Part shown: positions 16,065 through 24,524 of the stretch, piece by piece
Numbering within the stretch: position 1 is the first letter of the stretch
Layout: each line of letters starts with the position of its first letter
Assembly (NCBI GenBank): GCA_014238965.1
Contig: JABAAC010000069.1
Location: 1 to 36,092 of the forward strand
Reading direction: 5' to 3'
DNA from: Phycisphaerales bacterium
GTDB taxonomy: Bacteria; Planctomycetota; Phycisphaerae; Phycisphaerales; SM1A02
Length of the DNA: 36,092 bases
Notes under the pieces: model-generated
What the model was told of the DNA's origin: nothing
Database searches by the model: none
What the model saw: the letters and a program-made list of their open reading frames with translations, nothing else
Translations under genes and position numbers: made by a program

Positions 16065-16960
16065 CGAGCGTGATTCTCCCACCGGCGCCACGTGAGGCCA
16101 ACGCAGCAGCTGATCTGCTGCATCAAGCTGCAGAGGCATTGCTGTCAGCCCAAGGCCGCCAAGGGTGCACTGTGCGGACTCCTGAGGGAAGCACAATCAC
16201 CGTCTCTGGTGATCTGCACGATAATCTCCCTAACCTTGCACGCATTGCAGCAGCTGCTGAACTGCACGACACGTCAAACCACGTTGTCGTACAAGAGTTG
16301 ATTCACGGCCCCATCCTGCATCATGGCTGTGACTTGAGCCACCGCATGTTGCTTCGTGTAGCGGCGCTAGTCTTGGCGCATCCAGGGCAGGTACATCCAT
16401 TGCTTGGAAACCACGAACTTGCGCAGTTGCTTCGGCGAGGTGTGAGCAAGGGTGGCGGGAACTCAGTGGAGCAGTTTGAAGCGGGGCTCGACTTGGCATT
16501 TGCAGACGACGCCGATCTTGTCAGCGGGGCGCTTGATGCATTTATTACGGCCATGCCACTGGCACTGCGGACGGCCGATGGGGTCTGTTGCGCGCACTCA
16601 ATGCCCGAGCCGGTGCATATGAGTCGATTTGATACAAGTGTCTTCGATCGTTTGTTGACAGATGAAGATCGCGAAGGCCCATTCGGGTCGGCATATCTTT
16701 TGACGTGGGGGCGGCGCTACGATGACGAATCACTTGGCGCGCTGGCTCAAGCGTGGGATGTGGATGGGTTTTTGCTTGGTCATGTGCATGCGGAGATGGG
16801 GGCTGAGTGCCGTGGTGAACGCGCGATTATTCTCAACTCTGAACATGAACGAGGCACACTGTTGAAACTTCGGCCAGGCCAGCGATTCGACGGGCCGCTA
16901 TTGCAGGGATCTGCCATCGCATTGCAAATGCTGGCCGTGCCTGAAGGTGCGTTGGGATGA
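16061..16960 (+). CDS. Calcineurin-like metallophosphoesterase
   Basis: From GTG 16061 the protein has 299 residues; GTG 16070 is an alternative, and a TTG at 15974 would overlap the methyltransferase by 91 bases. Metal-site motifs of the calcineurin-like superfamily are visible: GDLHDN at residues 50-55, LLGNHEL at 114-120 and GHVH in the C-terminal half. Between the first two lies an unusual insertion with several histidines (ELIHGPILHHGCDLSH) that is not in the usual spacing. The substrate could be a phosphoprotein, nucleotide or other phosphoester; sequence does not decide. It is coupled at both ends: GTGA with the methyltransferase and ATGA with tsaB. Confidence 0.82.
   Translation: MTSVILPPAPREANAAADLLHQAAEALLSAQGRQGCTVRTPEGSTITVSGDLHDNLPNLARIAAAAELHDTSNHVVVQELIHGPILHHGCDLSHRMLLRVAALVLAHPGQVHPLLGNHELAQLLRRGVSKGGGNSVEQFEAGLDLAFADDADLVSGALDAFITAMPLALRTADGVCCAHSMPEPVHMSRFDTSVFDRLLTDEDREGPFGSAYLLTWGRRYDDESLGALAQAWDVDGFLLGHVHAEMGAECRGERAIILNSEHERGTLLKLRPGQRFDGPLLQGSAIALQMLAVPEGALG
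16943..16949 (+). promoter_or_regulatory. SD-like GAAGGTG for tsaB
   Basis: GAAGGTG lies 7 bases before ATG 16957 inside the end of the phosphoesterase gene and supports the overlapping ATGA start. Confidence 0.5.
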
Positions 16961-17637
16961 CTTGGCAACTTGCCATTGAGACATCACAGGCCAGTGGTGG
17001 CCTTGCTGTTCGCGATGCCTCGGGCACCGTGCATGTGGCAACGCTGACAAGCCGAAGTGGCGTAGATGACCAACTCATGCCTGAACTCGACCGACTCACT
17101 CGCGAGGCCAACTGCCAACCTTCTGATTTGGGCTTGGTTGGCGTGTCTATTGGTCCAGGGGGGTTCACGGGGCTCCGAATTGCCATTTCCACCGCCAAGA
17201 TGCTGGCCGAAACGACGCAATGCACGTTGGTGGCGGTGCCATCAGCCATGGTGTGCGTGCATGCTGCTGGGCTCGGAACAGGCCCAATTGGGGTCGCCTT
17301 GGCATCGAAACGAGACACAACTTGGCTATCGATCATCGAGAATCACACAATTTCATGGGCGGGGCTTGTCGATGCCACCACCGCCAAGGAACCACTGGCA
17401 TCTTGCAAGGTGCTGCTGGCTGATGAACACCTTCCAGGTCCAATAACTGCACTTGCATCGACAATGGGGATCACCATTGAGCGGCCCTCCTTCCCTCCAG
17501 AGGCCACTTTGGCCCAATCACAGGCCATGCATAGCCGTGGATTGAACGAATGTTCGACCATGCTTAAACCGCTGTATCCCCGTGTCCCAGAAGCAGTCAC
17601 GCGCTTTGAGGCACTCGGAAAATCCCGACCAATCTGA
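16957..17637 (+). CDS. tsaB: tRNA threonylcarbamoyladenosine biosynthesis protein TsaB
   Basis: TsaB is the ASKHA-fold partner of TsaD in making t6A at position 37 of ANN-decoding tRNAs in the cytoplasm. The 226-residue length is typical. The N-terminus shows the usual strand (LAIETSQ) followed by GVDDQLMPELDRL, and the diagnostic motif SIGPGGFTGLRIAIS is at about residues 64-78. The C-terminal part is more variable and ends with LKPLYPRVPEAVTR, the usual place of the YLR-type motif. TsaD, TsaE and TsaC are not in the window. The start overlaps the phosphoesterase stop, so it is probably the last gene of a three-gene operon. Confidence 0.92.
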   Translation: MTWQLAIETSQASGGLAVRDASGTVHVATLTSRSGVDDQLMPELDRLTREANCQPSDLGLVGVSIGPGGFTGLRIAISTAKMLAETTQCTLVAVPSAMVCVHAAGLGTGPIGVALASKRDTTWLSIIENHTISWAGLVDATTAKEPLASCKVLLADEHLPGPITALASTMGITIERPSFPPEATLAQSQAMHSRGLNECSTMLKPLYPRVPEAVTRFEALGKSRPI

Positions 17638-17643
17638 ACAACC

Positions 17644-17659
17644 TGTCGCATAAGCGACA
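17644..17659. terminator. Small hairpin after tsaB (weak terminator candidate)
   Basis: TGTCGC-ATAA-GCGACA forms a perfect 6-bp stem with a 4-base loop, starting 6 bases after the tsaB stop. Only a short pyrimidine stretch follows, with no real T-run, so termination is uncertain. Confidence 0.35.
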
Positions 17660-17734
17660 TCTCTACTGAAACGCGCCCCCTGTCGCGTCGATTGTTCCTC
17701 ATACCGGCCTACGTGAGAAACACCCGCCGGCCCT

Positions 17735-17738
17735 GGAG
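17735..17738 (+). promoter_or_regulatory. SD core GGAG for the pseudo-receiver gene
   Basis: GGAG lies 9 bases before ATG 17748 and supports that start. Confidence 0.5.
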
Positions 17739-17747
17739 AAGCGATCT

Positions 17748-18842
17748 ATGACCCCGCACGAATACACCACGAAGGCCTCTGCAACGGCAGCGAGCATTCT
17801 GATCATTGGCGAGCAGGACGATGTCCGCACAGAACTTGCCAGCGCACTGACAGGCCTTGGTCATATGTGTGTGACGACTCATGCTATTCATGCAGCCCGT
17901 GACGCAATGGCTGGCGATGCAGCGTGTGACTTGTTGCTCATAGCCGCCTCGACTGGCCGTACGGGCCTAGACATTATTCAAGAAGCACAGACGTCTGATC
18001 CATGTATCAGGGCACTTGTATACGGATCTAGTTCGAGTCCTGCTGAAGTTGTTGAAGCCATTCGATCAGGTGCAAGCGACTTCATCGTGCTTCCGCGCGA
18101 CCTCGACCGCATTACCGAACGCGTCAGTCAAGTGCTTAGCCGTGTGCAGGCACATCGAGAACGCGAACGCCGGATGGCTGATCTTGCCGAAGCGTGCACA
18201 GAACTTCAAGCGACACGCGATGAAATGTCGGATCAAGTCGACACGCTCTGTGGCGATTTGGCCTCGGCATATCGAACCATGCGGGAACAAATTTCTGATG
18301 TTGCACTCGCAAGTGAATACCGGGCTCTTCTTGGTCAAGAGCTCGACCTTGAAGTCATGCTCCGAACGGCGCTCGAAGCGATGATGCAGCGCATTGGCCC
18401 GGTCAACGCCGCCGTCTACTTGCAAGAAGTACCAGGTTCATGGGGTATTGGCGCATATGTGAACTATCAGTGGCAGGATCAAGACATCATGCCCATGCTC
18501 AAGCGATTGGGCGAAGTGGTGGGTCCTGGTATGAAGAATGAACAAGGATTGGTCCGATTCGACGACACCACTGAATTCGCCGCGAGCGAAGGTGATGAGA
18601 TGTCGCTGCTTCAGAGTTCTGAGATTGCAGCATTTGCCTGTCATCGGGGCGATGAGTGCCTCGCTGTCTTCACACTCTTCCGAGAGTCGGAAGTTGGGTT
18701 TGAAGATGAGCATGCTGCTGCACTGGATGTCATGCGGACCATTGTGGCCGAGCAGATGTCGCGCATACTTCGTGTCCATCGTCGCAATGCCATGGAGTGG
18801 CCCGATGAACCCACAGGCGACAGCTACGGCAAAGCTGCTTGA
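17748..18842 (+). CDS. Pseudo-receiver protein with coiled coil and GAF-like domain
   Basis: The protein has 364 residues. Residues 17-135 follow the CheY-like receiver fold pattern (ILIIGEQDD, then CDLLLIAAS, then AIRSGASDFIVLP), but the usual residues are gone. The N-terminal acidic pair is Gly21-Glu22, the phospho-acceptor position is Ala66, and the position of the conserved Lys in the KP motif is Leu115. It is therefore unlikely to be phosphorylated. Residues 136-195 are charged, helical and probably a coiled coil. Residues 200-345 resemble a GAF domain (LEVMLRTALEAMM, NAAVYLQEVPGSWGIGAYV, VMRTIVAEQMSRILRVHRR). No DNA-binding or catalytic output domain is seen. It probably works through protein or ligand binding. 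It is flanked by small hairpins and converges with dnaE. Confidence 0.75.
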   Translation: MTPHEYTTKASATAASILIIGEQDDVRTELASALTGLGHMCVTTHAIHAARDAMAGDAACDLLLIAASTGRTGLDIIQEAQTSDPCIRALVYGSSSSPAEVVEAIRSGASDFIVLPRDLDRITERVSQVLSRVQAHRERERRMADLAEACTELQATRDEMSDQVDTLCGDLASAYRTMREQISDVALASEYRALLGQELDLEVMLRTALEAMMQRIGPVNAAVYLQEVPGSWGIGAYVNYQWQDQDIMPMLKRLGEVVGPGMKNEQGLVRFDDTTEFAASEGDEMSLLQSSEIAAFACHRGDECLAVFTLFRESEVGFEDEHAAALDVMRTIVAEQMSRILRVHRRNAMEWPDEPTGDSYGKAA

Positions 18843-18861
18843 TCACAGCCAAAGCAAAGAT

Positions 18862-18898
18862 GACCGCCGGATGTTCTCTATCGACGACGCCGGCGGTC
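18862..18898 (-). terminator. Probable dnaE terminator spanning the stop codon
   Basis: GACCGCCGG (18862-18870) and CCGGCGGTC (18890-18898) are a perfect 9-bp inverted repeat with a 19-base loop. On the minus strand the first arm encodes Asp-Arg-Arg of the DnaE tail, the stop codon is in the loop, and the second arm is followed by TCATCTTTGCTTTGG. The downstream T content is modest, so efficiency is uncertain. Confidence 0.5.
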
Positions 18899-21800
18899 GT
18901 CGCGTTGCCCTTCGGGCACTCGACCAACCAATCGCACCGTGTTACCGCCGAGCAGGCCTTGCAATTGCCCAATGAGTTCATTGTGCGGCACGATGCGCAT
19001 GTTGCTTCGCCACATGACAGATTTACCAGCATTACTGCCATGCAGGTAGACCTCGGCTGCTCGCGCTCCGTCACCAACACGAGCACTGCCTGATTGTCGG
19101 AGCAACCCTGCAGCCATGTCTAAGCGGTTTCGAATGTCTTGTTCTTGGCCAGCGTCGATTTGACCAATGTTCAGCTCGATGCGTTCTGTCAGGAATCGTG
19201 GCGCATCTGCAGGCGCGATGAGACGATCGACCACCAGTTGTAGGTCACCGTTTCGCTCGCCTGTTTCAGCCACAACAAAGACCACCTGATCGATGGTTGC
19301 TAACTCGCCGCAGGCGCGGAAGGCGTCTGGAAACAAAACTGCTTCGATTGATCCAATTCGATCCTGCAGTGTGAGAATGGCCATGCGCTGGCCAGCATTT
19401 CGGCCCTTTGTCGGGGTCACAATTCGACATCCAGAAACCGTTGCGCCAATGACAACACGCGAACCGTTTCGTCGATCTCCCAACTCAGCAATCGAGCTGG
19501 TGACATATACATTCAGCAACGCGTCGTATTCATCGAGTGGGTGCCCGGAGATGTGAAAGCCAAGATGCTCACGTTCTGCCGCGAGCAGTTGTCGTTTGCT
19601 CCACACCTTGGCATGCTCAAGTGGCGGATCATCCATCGTGACACTTGTGTCATCATCCGACTCGTCTCCACCAAACAATGCACCTTGCCCGGAAGCAATA
19701 TCTTTGGCGCGCTCAGAGCCCGCCTTCATGGCCTTTTCAATAGTGCCAAACATGCTTGCTCGGTTCTCCGCGCCATGTAGAGAATCAAGCGCACCAGCGG
19801 AGATCAACGATTCGAGCGTCGCCTTGTTTGCTGCACGGCCAGACACGCGTTCACACAGGTCCCACAGCGACTTGAATGGCCCGCTGCGGTTTCGTTCCGC
19901 GGCAATCGCCTCAACTGCGGCAGTGCCGACGCCCTTGATTGCGCCAAGGCCAAAGCGAATGGACCCGCTTAAGGAAGTACGGACTTCGTCTGGCTCATAC
20001 ACAACCGTAAATGACACATCGCTCTGGTTGATATCCGGGGCACTGACAAGCACGCCGCGGTGTTCATGTGCGACAGTGTCATCCGCAAAGCGAACGGTGC
20101 GGCACTCATCAAGATACGGTGCCCAATCTTCGGTTTTCTTCGCTGCCGACTCATACGTGAGCACCGAAGCCATGTACTGCACAGGGAAAAACGTCTTTAA
20201 CCAAGCAGTTTGATAGGCGATGATGGCGTAGCCAGTGGAGTGCGACTTGTTAAATCCATATCCAGCGAAGCGCAGTATGAGATCAAACAGTTGCTCGGCT
20301 TCGTGCTGGGTCATGCCCTTTGCTGCGGCGCCTTCAACAAATTTAGGACGGGCAGAGTTGATGACCTTCTCTTTCTTCTTTGAGATAGCCTTGATCAGCG
20401 TGTAGGCCTCTCGAAGTGGCACATCGCCAAGCCCATGCACGATTTGCATGACTTGCTCTTGATAGACCATGATTCCATAGGTTTCACTTGTGAAACCATC
20501 AACCACGTCATGCACATTGGGTACTTTGCTTTGCCCATGCTTTCGACCGCAGTAGTCAGGGATGAGATCCATAGGACCAGGTCGATACAACGCGTTTGCG
20601 GCGATCAGATCCTCAAGCCGATCAGGTTTCATCTCACGCAGCAACTGCCGCATGCCACCGGATTCAAATTGGAATACGCCGGATGTCTCACCTCGCTGGA
20701 AGAGCGAAAACACCTGTTTGTTGTCATAGGGGATGCGATCGAGATCCAGTGGGTGCGGGCCACCATCGCCTAGTTGACGACCCACAGCAGCGTGCACAGC
20801 TTCATCATCCAACGTCTCGTAAATGAGCTTTTTGGCGAGTTCAAGTGTGGAGAGCGTGCGAAGCCCAAGGAAATCCATCTTGAGTAGGCCAACCTTTTCA
20901 CAGGTTGGTCCATCCCATTGTGTAACGGCTTCATCATTGCCTGATACACGGCATAAAGGCACAATCGTGTCCAGCGGCTGTGTGGCAATAACCACTCCAG
21001 CGGCATGCACCCCAGCATGTCTCGCATGGTGTTCTAGCTTCTGTGCCTCATCGATGACACGGCGTGCTTGCGGGTTATTGTCGTATTCATTCTTGAAGTC
21101 CTGCCCAGACTCCAGCGCCGCATCAATGGTGATGTTGAGTTCGACCGGAACAAGGTTCGCAATACGCTGTCCTTCAATCGGAAGTAACCCGAATACTCGC
21201 GCAACATCCTTGATCGCGGCACGTGCTTTGAGGCGTCCGAATGTAATGATTTGCGCGACGTGCCCGTACTTCTCACGCACGTACCGAATGACCTCGCTAC
21301 GACCGTTCTGGCAAATATCGATGTCGATATCTGGATACTCAGAACGGTCAGGATCAGTGAATCGCTCAAACAGTAGGCCGTACTGCACCGGGCAGGCATT
21401 GGAAAGCCCAAGCACATAACCGACCATCGTGCCCACGCCACTACCTCTTGCATTGGCAGGGATGCCACGCTGGCGTGCCCAATCAACGAAGTCCCACACG
21501 ATTAAGAAGTAGGCGCTGATGTGCTTGTCGGCCAAGATTCGAAGCTCTCGCTCCAGTCGCTCTCGAATGGCGTCCGTCACTCCCTCATTGCCGTAGCGCC
21601 AGATTAAACCGCCTTCGCACAGTTGGCGAAGTACGGTGTCGCATGCTTGTTCCAACGCTCCCACATCGAGGTGGGTGTCGCGTTGTGCATCGAACGGCAT
21701 CAATTCAAATTGTCGACACCAGGCCTTGTACCACTCGGTTCGATCAGCAACACCATCCCAAGAAGGGGCTTCATCAGGGCCCTTGGCATTGACCACGGGC

Positions 21801-22699
21801 GCGTGACTGGCGCTGAAATCAAGATCAACAGTACACCGCTCACCGATGCGTGCGGCATTCTCGATGGCCTCTGGGTACTCCGTGAAGAGCCGGCTCATTT
21901 GGTCCGGTGACTTCACATACAGCTCGGTTGAGTACTTCAGCCGGGCGTCATCGTCTTTCGTGCGGCCCATTGAAATGCAGCACAAGGTGTCGTGAGCATC
22001 GTGGTCGTCGGCGCCTAGAAAGTGCGCGTCATTGTCCCCAACGAGCGGCAGGTCAAGTTCCTTTGCCAGCCGAGCTAGATGCGGATTGATGGCCTGTTGC
22101 ATTTGCACGTCATGCATCTGCAACTCGACAAAGAAACACGGTTCACCATCAGCATTGGGACCGAATGTGTCGGCATGCCATCGCGCCTCATCGCAGGCCG
22201 CCTGGAAGTGCACTTCATCACCGGTTTCTTCGTACTTGACCAGATGCCAAGCCAACGATGAGCCAAGGTGACCGTTGATCGCAATGATGCCTTCAGACCA
22301 TTGCGAAAGGGTCGACTTGTCCATGCGGGGCTTGTGATAGAAGCCATTTAGGAATGAATCGCTGGACAACCGCAATAGGTTTTGCCAGCCAATATTGTTC
22401 TCAGCAAGCAACACAAGGTGAAAGCCACCAGAAGGCCCATCAGCAATCTTGGCACGAAGAGATCGTTCTCTCGGGGCGACATAGGCCTCGATGCCGAGAA
22501 TGGGTTTGATACCTGCGGCCTTTGCAGCCGTGTGAAACTCTACGGCGGCATGAAGGTTGCCGTGGTCTGTGACCGCAACAGCACTCATACCCAAATCCTT
22601 GACTCGCTCTACGAGTTTCGTGATGGTGTTGCCACCATCTAGCAGCGAGTATTCGGTGTGCAGGTGGAGGTGTGTAAAGCCGTTGACTGTATCGGGCAT
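18878..22699 (-). CDS. dnaE: DNA polymerase III alpha subunit
   Basis: DnaE is the replicative polymerase of the chromosome. The 1273-residue protein from ATG 22699 starts with a PHP domain (THLHLHTEYSLLDGG, His12 and His14; VTDHGN; GDNDAHFL) whose metal ligands look largely intact. The polymerase active site is PDIDIDIC with Asp457 and Asp459, and the third aspartate is Asp609 in LLKMDFLGL. Other blocks are HAAGVVI and KSHSTGYAIIAYQTAWLK. A beta-clamp-binding pentapeptide QGALF is at 1005-1009, and an OB-fold region follows (VVIGATVSGCRIVTP, MAILTLQDRIGSIEAVLF). The C-terminus ends in a run of five arginines. It is last in a long minus-strand gene run. The open frame to 22795 would overlap the preceding gene. 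There is no SD. Confidence 0.97.
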   Translation of the reverse strand: MPDTVNGFTHLHLHTEYSLLDGGNTITKLVERVKDLGMSAVAVTDHGNLHAAVEFHTAAKAAGIKPILGIEAYVAPRERSLRAKIADGPSGGFHLVLLAENNIGWQNLLRLSSDSFLNGFYHKPRMDKSTLSQWSEGIIAINGHLGSSLAWHLVKYEETGDEVHFQAACDEARWHADTFGPNADGEPCFFVELQMHDVQMQQAINPHLARLAKELDLPLVGDNDAHFLGADDHDAHDTLCCISMGRTKDDDARLKYSTELYVKSPDQMSRLFTEYPEAIENAARIGERCTVDLDFSASHAPVVNAKGPDEAPSWDGVADRTEWYKAWCRQFELMPFDAQRDTHLDVGALEQACDTVLRQLCEGGLIWRYGNEGVTDAIRERLERELRILADKHISAYFLIVWDFVDWARQRGIPANARGSGVGTMVGYVLGLSNACPVQYGLLFERFTDPDRSEYPDIDIDICQNGRSEVIRYVREKYGHVAQIITFGRLKARAAIKDVARVFGLLPIEGQRIANLVPVELNITIDAALESGQDFKNEYDNNPQARRVIDEAQKLEHHARHAGVHAAGVVIATQPLDTIVPLCRVSGNDEAVTQWDGPTCEKVGLLKMDFLGLRTLSTLELAKKLIYETLDDEAVHAAVGRQLGDGGPHPLDLDRIPYDNKQVFSLFQRGETSGVFQFESGGMRQLLREMKPDRLEDLIAANALYRPGPMDLIPDYCGRKHGQSKVPNVHDVVDGFTSETYGIMVYQEQVMQIVHGLGDVPLREAYTLIKAISKKKEKVINSARPKFVEGAAAKGMTQHEAEQLFDLILRFAGYGFNKSHSTGYAIIAYQTAWLKTFFPVQYMASVLTYESAAKKTEDWAPYLDECRTVRFADDTVAHEHRGVLVSAPDINQSDVSFTVVYEPDEVRTSLSGSIRFGLGAIKGVGTAAVEAIAAERNRSGPFKSLWDLCERVSGRAANKATLESLISAGALDSLHGAENRASMFGTIEKAMKAGSERAKDIASGQGALFGGDESDDDTSVTMDDPPLEHAKVWSKRQLLAAEREHLGFHISGHPLDEYDALLNVYVTSSIAELGDRRNGSRVVIGATVSGCRIVTPTKGRNAGQRMAILTLQDRIGSIEAVLFPDAFRACGELATIDQVVFVVAETGERNGDLQLVVDRLIAPADAPRFLTERIELNIGQIDAGQEQDIRNRLDMAAGLLRQSGSARVGDGARAAEVYLHGSNAGKSVMWRSNMRIVPHNELIGQLQGLLGGNTVRLVGRVPEGQRDDRRRRR

Positions 22700-22757
22700 G
22701 GTGATGGATCGATCGTACCGCCGCCCGAGCACCTCCGCCCCCCCCAAGCACGTCCAC

Positions 22758-23063
22758 CTACGGTTTGATTCGTACGTTTCGGCGGCCTTCGTCATCTTCT
22801 CCAGGGCGAGGGGGTGGGCCAGCGGGGCGTGATCCCCCTAGGGCATCTAGAAGCCTTGTCCAGGCCGAGAGCACTAGATAGACAACAAGAGCGAGTAGGC
22901 CAGCACAAATGATGAGCGCCAGCACAGGCACCGCGATCACCGCAAGAAACACGAACCCCGCAACCCGTGCTGCCATGCTCGGGCGACGATTCATGGCCTG
23001 CATGAACTGTGCAGCCCCAGCCATGCCAGGAACAGAGAACGGAGATCGTGGCTGCTGACTCAT
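22758..23063 (-). CDS. Small membrane protein of unknown function
   Basis: The protein has 101 residues: a polar N-terminus with several Met and Gln residues, a long hydrophobic region at about 34-68 (FVFLAVIAVPVLALIICAGL, then ALVVYLVLSAW) that may form two close helices, and a proline- and charge-rich tail. There are no recognised motifs. It lies 19 bases after the aminotransferase-like gene and 58 bases before dnaE, on the same strand. No SD site is seen. Its function cannot be inferred beyond membrane location. Confidence 0.65.
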   Translation of the reverse strand: MSQQPRSPFSVPGMAGAAQFMQAMNRRPSMAARVAGFVFLAVIAVPVLALIICAGLLALVVYLVLSAWTRLLDALGGSRPAGPPPRPGEDDEGRRNVRIKP

Positions 23064-23082
23064 GGCGCCAAGTGTAGTTCCT

Positions 23083-24024
23083 CTACGAGGTCTCTCGATC
23101 GATCATTGCAAGCAAACTGCCACGCAGATCCGCAGTCATGGCACCGACGCTTTCATCGCCTACAGCCCGTTGTTGTAGTTGCACTTCCTCACCATCGTCG
23201 CTGTCGTCTTGCCGAACCCGCAGCAGCAGGCTGGTCACGGGTAATACGTGCCATGATGCGTTTGTGAGAAACACTTCCTCGGCTGACAACAGGTCTTCCA
23301 TGGACGGCATGCGTCGTTCCACCGTGATGCCAGCTGCCTTGGCGACCTCCATGACGGCCCCACGAGTGATCCCCGGAAGGACTGGAGGCACTTCTTCGCC
23401 GCGAGTTTGCTCGCCGCGTGCTGGGGGCGTCACAAGCACGCCGTCGTGCACGATGAACAAGTTGCTGACTGATCCGGACACAATTCGGGCTGAAGGGTCT
23501 GCCCACAGCGCTTCACCTGCGCCCACCGATGCGGCTTGTTGTAAGGCGTGGATTCGTTCCCAGTAATTGATTGTTTTGTGTCCAGAAAACGGTGACCACG
23601 GATTGACGCGACCAGGCGCCATGATGGCACTGACACCTTGTGAAAAGAACGCTTCTGGGTAGGGTGTTGGCGGCTGGGGAACCACAAGAATCGTCGGATC
23701 ATTCGCACCACCCGATCCTCCAGCGCGGAGCGTGTTGAGATCACCACCGGTCACAGTCAATCTGATGCGTGCCTCGGAAAGGCCGCTGTGTTCAAGAGAT
23801 CGCTCCACTGCTTCAGACAGGGGTTCGATCTGCAGCCGTTCAGTCAGGGCTAGTTGCTGCGCAGAATCGACAAGCCGTTGTATGTGCTGCTGAAGGCGAA
23901 AGACACGTCCGTTGCGCGCCGCCATCGTTTCGAAAATACCCACCGCATGCTGCACGGCTGCGTCGAATACGCCAACTGCGGCTGCGGTGTCATCGGTGAA
24001 AGCGCCATTGAGCCAAACTTGCAT
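23083..24024 (-). CDS. Class IV (fold type IV) aminotransferase-like protein
   Basis: The 313-residue protein from ATG 24024 (a TTG three codons earlier is in frame) belongs to the PLP fold-type IV family of branched-chain and D-amino acid aminotransferases and aminodeoxychorismate lyase. Visible are VFDAAVQHAVGIFETMAARN, Arg50 in HIQRL (phosphate binding), and the PLP lysine Lys150 in SGHKTINYWERI. SNLFIVHDGVLVTPP and LPGITRGAVMEVAKAAGI follow as in the family. The glutamate that contacts the PLP ring nitrogen, in the usual xEGxxxN motif, is replaced by Ser183 (IVSGSVSNLF). Several insertions, such as GGSGGANDP and an ARGEQTRGEEV loop, are also present. Activity and substrate are therefore uncertain. 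It lies in the minus-strand run before dnaE. Confidence 0.82.
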   Translation of the reverse strand: MQVWLNGAFTDDTAAAVGVFDAAVQHAVGIFETMAARNGRVFRLQQHIQRLVDSAQQLALTERLQIEPLSEAVERSLEHSGLSEARIRLTVTGGDLNTLRAGGSGGANDPTILVVPQPPTPYPEAFFSQGVSAIMAPGRVNPWSPFSGHKTINYWERIHALQQAASVGAGEALWADPSARIVSGSVSNLFIVHDGVLVTPPARGEQTRGEEVPPVLPGITRGAVMEVAKAAGITVERRMPSMEDLLSAEEVFLTNASWHVLPVTSLLLRVRQDDSDDGEEVQLQQRAVGDESVGAMTADLRGSLLAMIDRETS

Positions 24025-24047
24025 AGGTCGCAATTGTACTCAGTGGT

Positions 24048-24524
24048 CTATTCCCCGCGGGCGACGGAGCGAATAACCCCAATGTCGAGGTCATTGGTCG
24101 GCTGAACAAGCAGTACGATCGATGCTCGTCCAGCGGAAATTTCCACCGGCACTTCGTTGTCGGCCTCGATCAGGTCCGAGCGAACCCTAATCTCGGGCGT
24201 GGACGTGACCTGAGCTATATCAGCAATGCCCGCGATAAAGATCGATTCCATGGCCGGGTCGGCCCATCGAAGCCGCATGGGAGTCTGTGGGGTGGCTATG
24301 TGTTGTAGATGCCCCTGTACGAGTGCGGTGGTGGCGTCAAACAAGGCTACATCCTGCTGATCAGTGGCCAATTTGCCCCACCACCATGTCACACCCGCGA
24401 CCAACAGAATGACCACCGGCATGATGAACATGCGTCGACGACGGCCTGCTCGGTCGGCGGCGTCGCGGGCCAATTCTGGCGCATCGGTTCTCGAATGATG
24501 GGTTTCTGGATGACTGGTCATCAT
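24048..24524 (-). CDS. One-TM protein of unknown function in the lptB-dnaE run
   Basis: From ATG 24524 the protein has 158 residues; it overlaps the preceding stop as ATGATGA. A polar, arginine-rich N-terminus (about 30 residues, ending GRRRRM) is followed by one transmembrane helix (FIMPVVILLVAGVTWWWGKL), which by the positive-inside rule leaves a periplasmic domain of about 105 residues. That domain contains PMRLRWADPAMESIFIAGIA and VPVEISAGRASIVLLVQPTN, suggesting a small beta-rich fold. I do not recognise it. The coupling to the upstream coiled-coil protein suggests that they act together. Confidence 0.65.
   Translation of the reverse strand: MMTSHPETHHSRTDAPELARDAADRAGRRRRMFIMPVVILLVAGVTWWWGKLATDQQDVALFDATTALVQGHLQHIATPQTPMRLRWADPAMESIFIAGIADIAQVTSTPEIRVRSDLIEADNEVPVEISAGRASIVLLVQPTNDLDIGVIRSVARGE

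Noticed and set aside
15060-16960. Restriction-modification or BREX/DISARM-like defence island
   Set aside because: Only one methyltransferase is present, with no nuclease, helicase, PglZ or other defence gene in the window.
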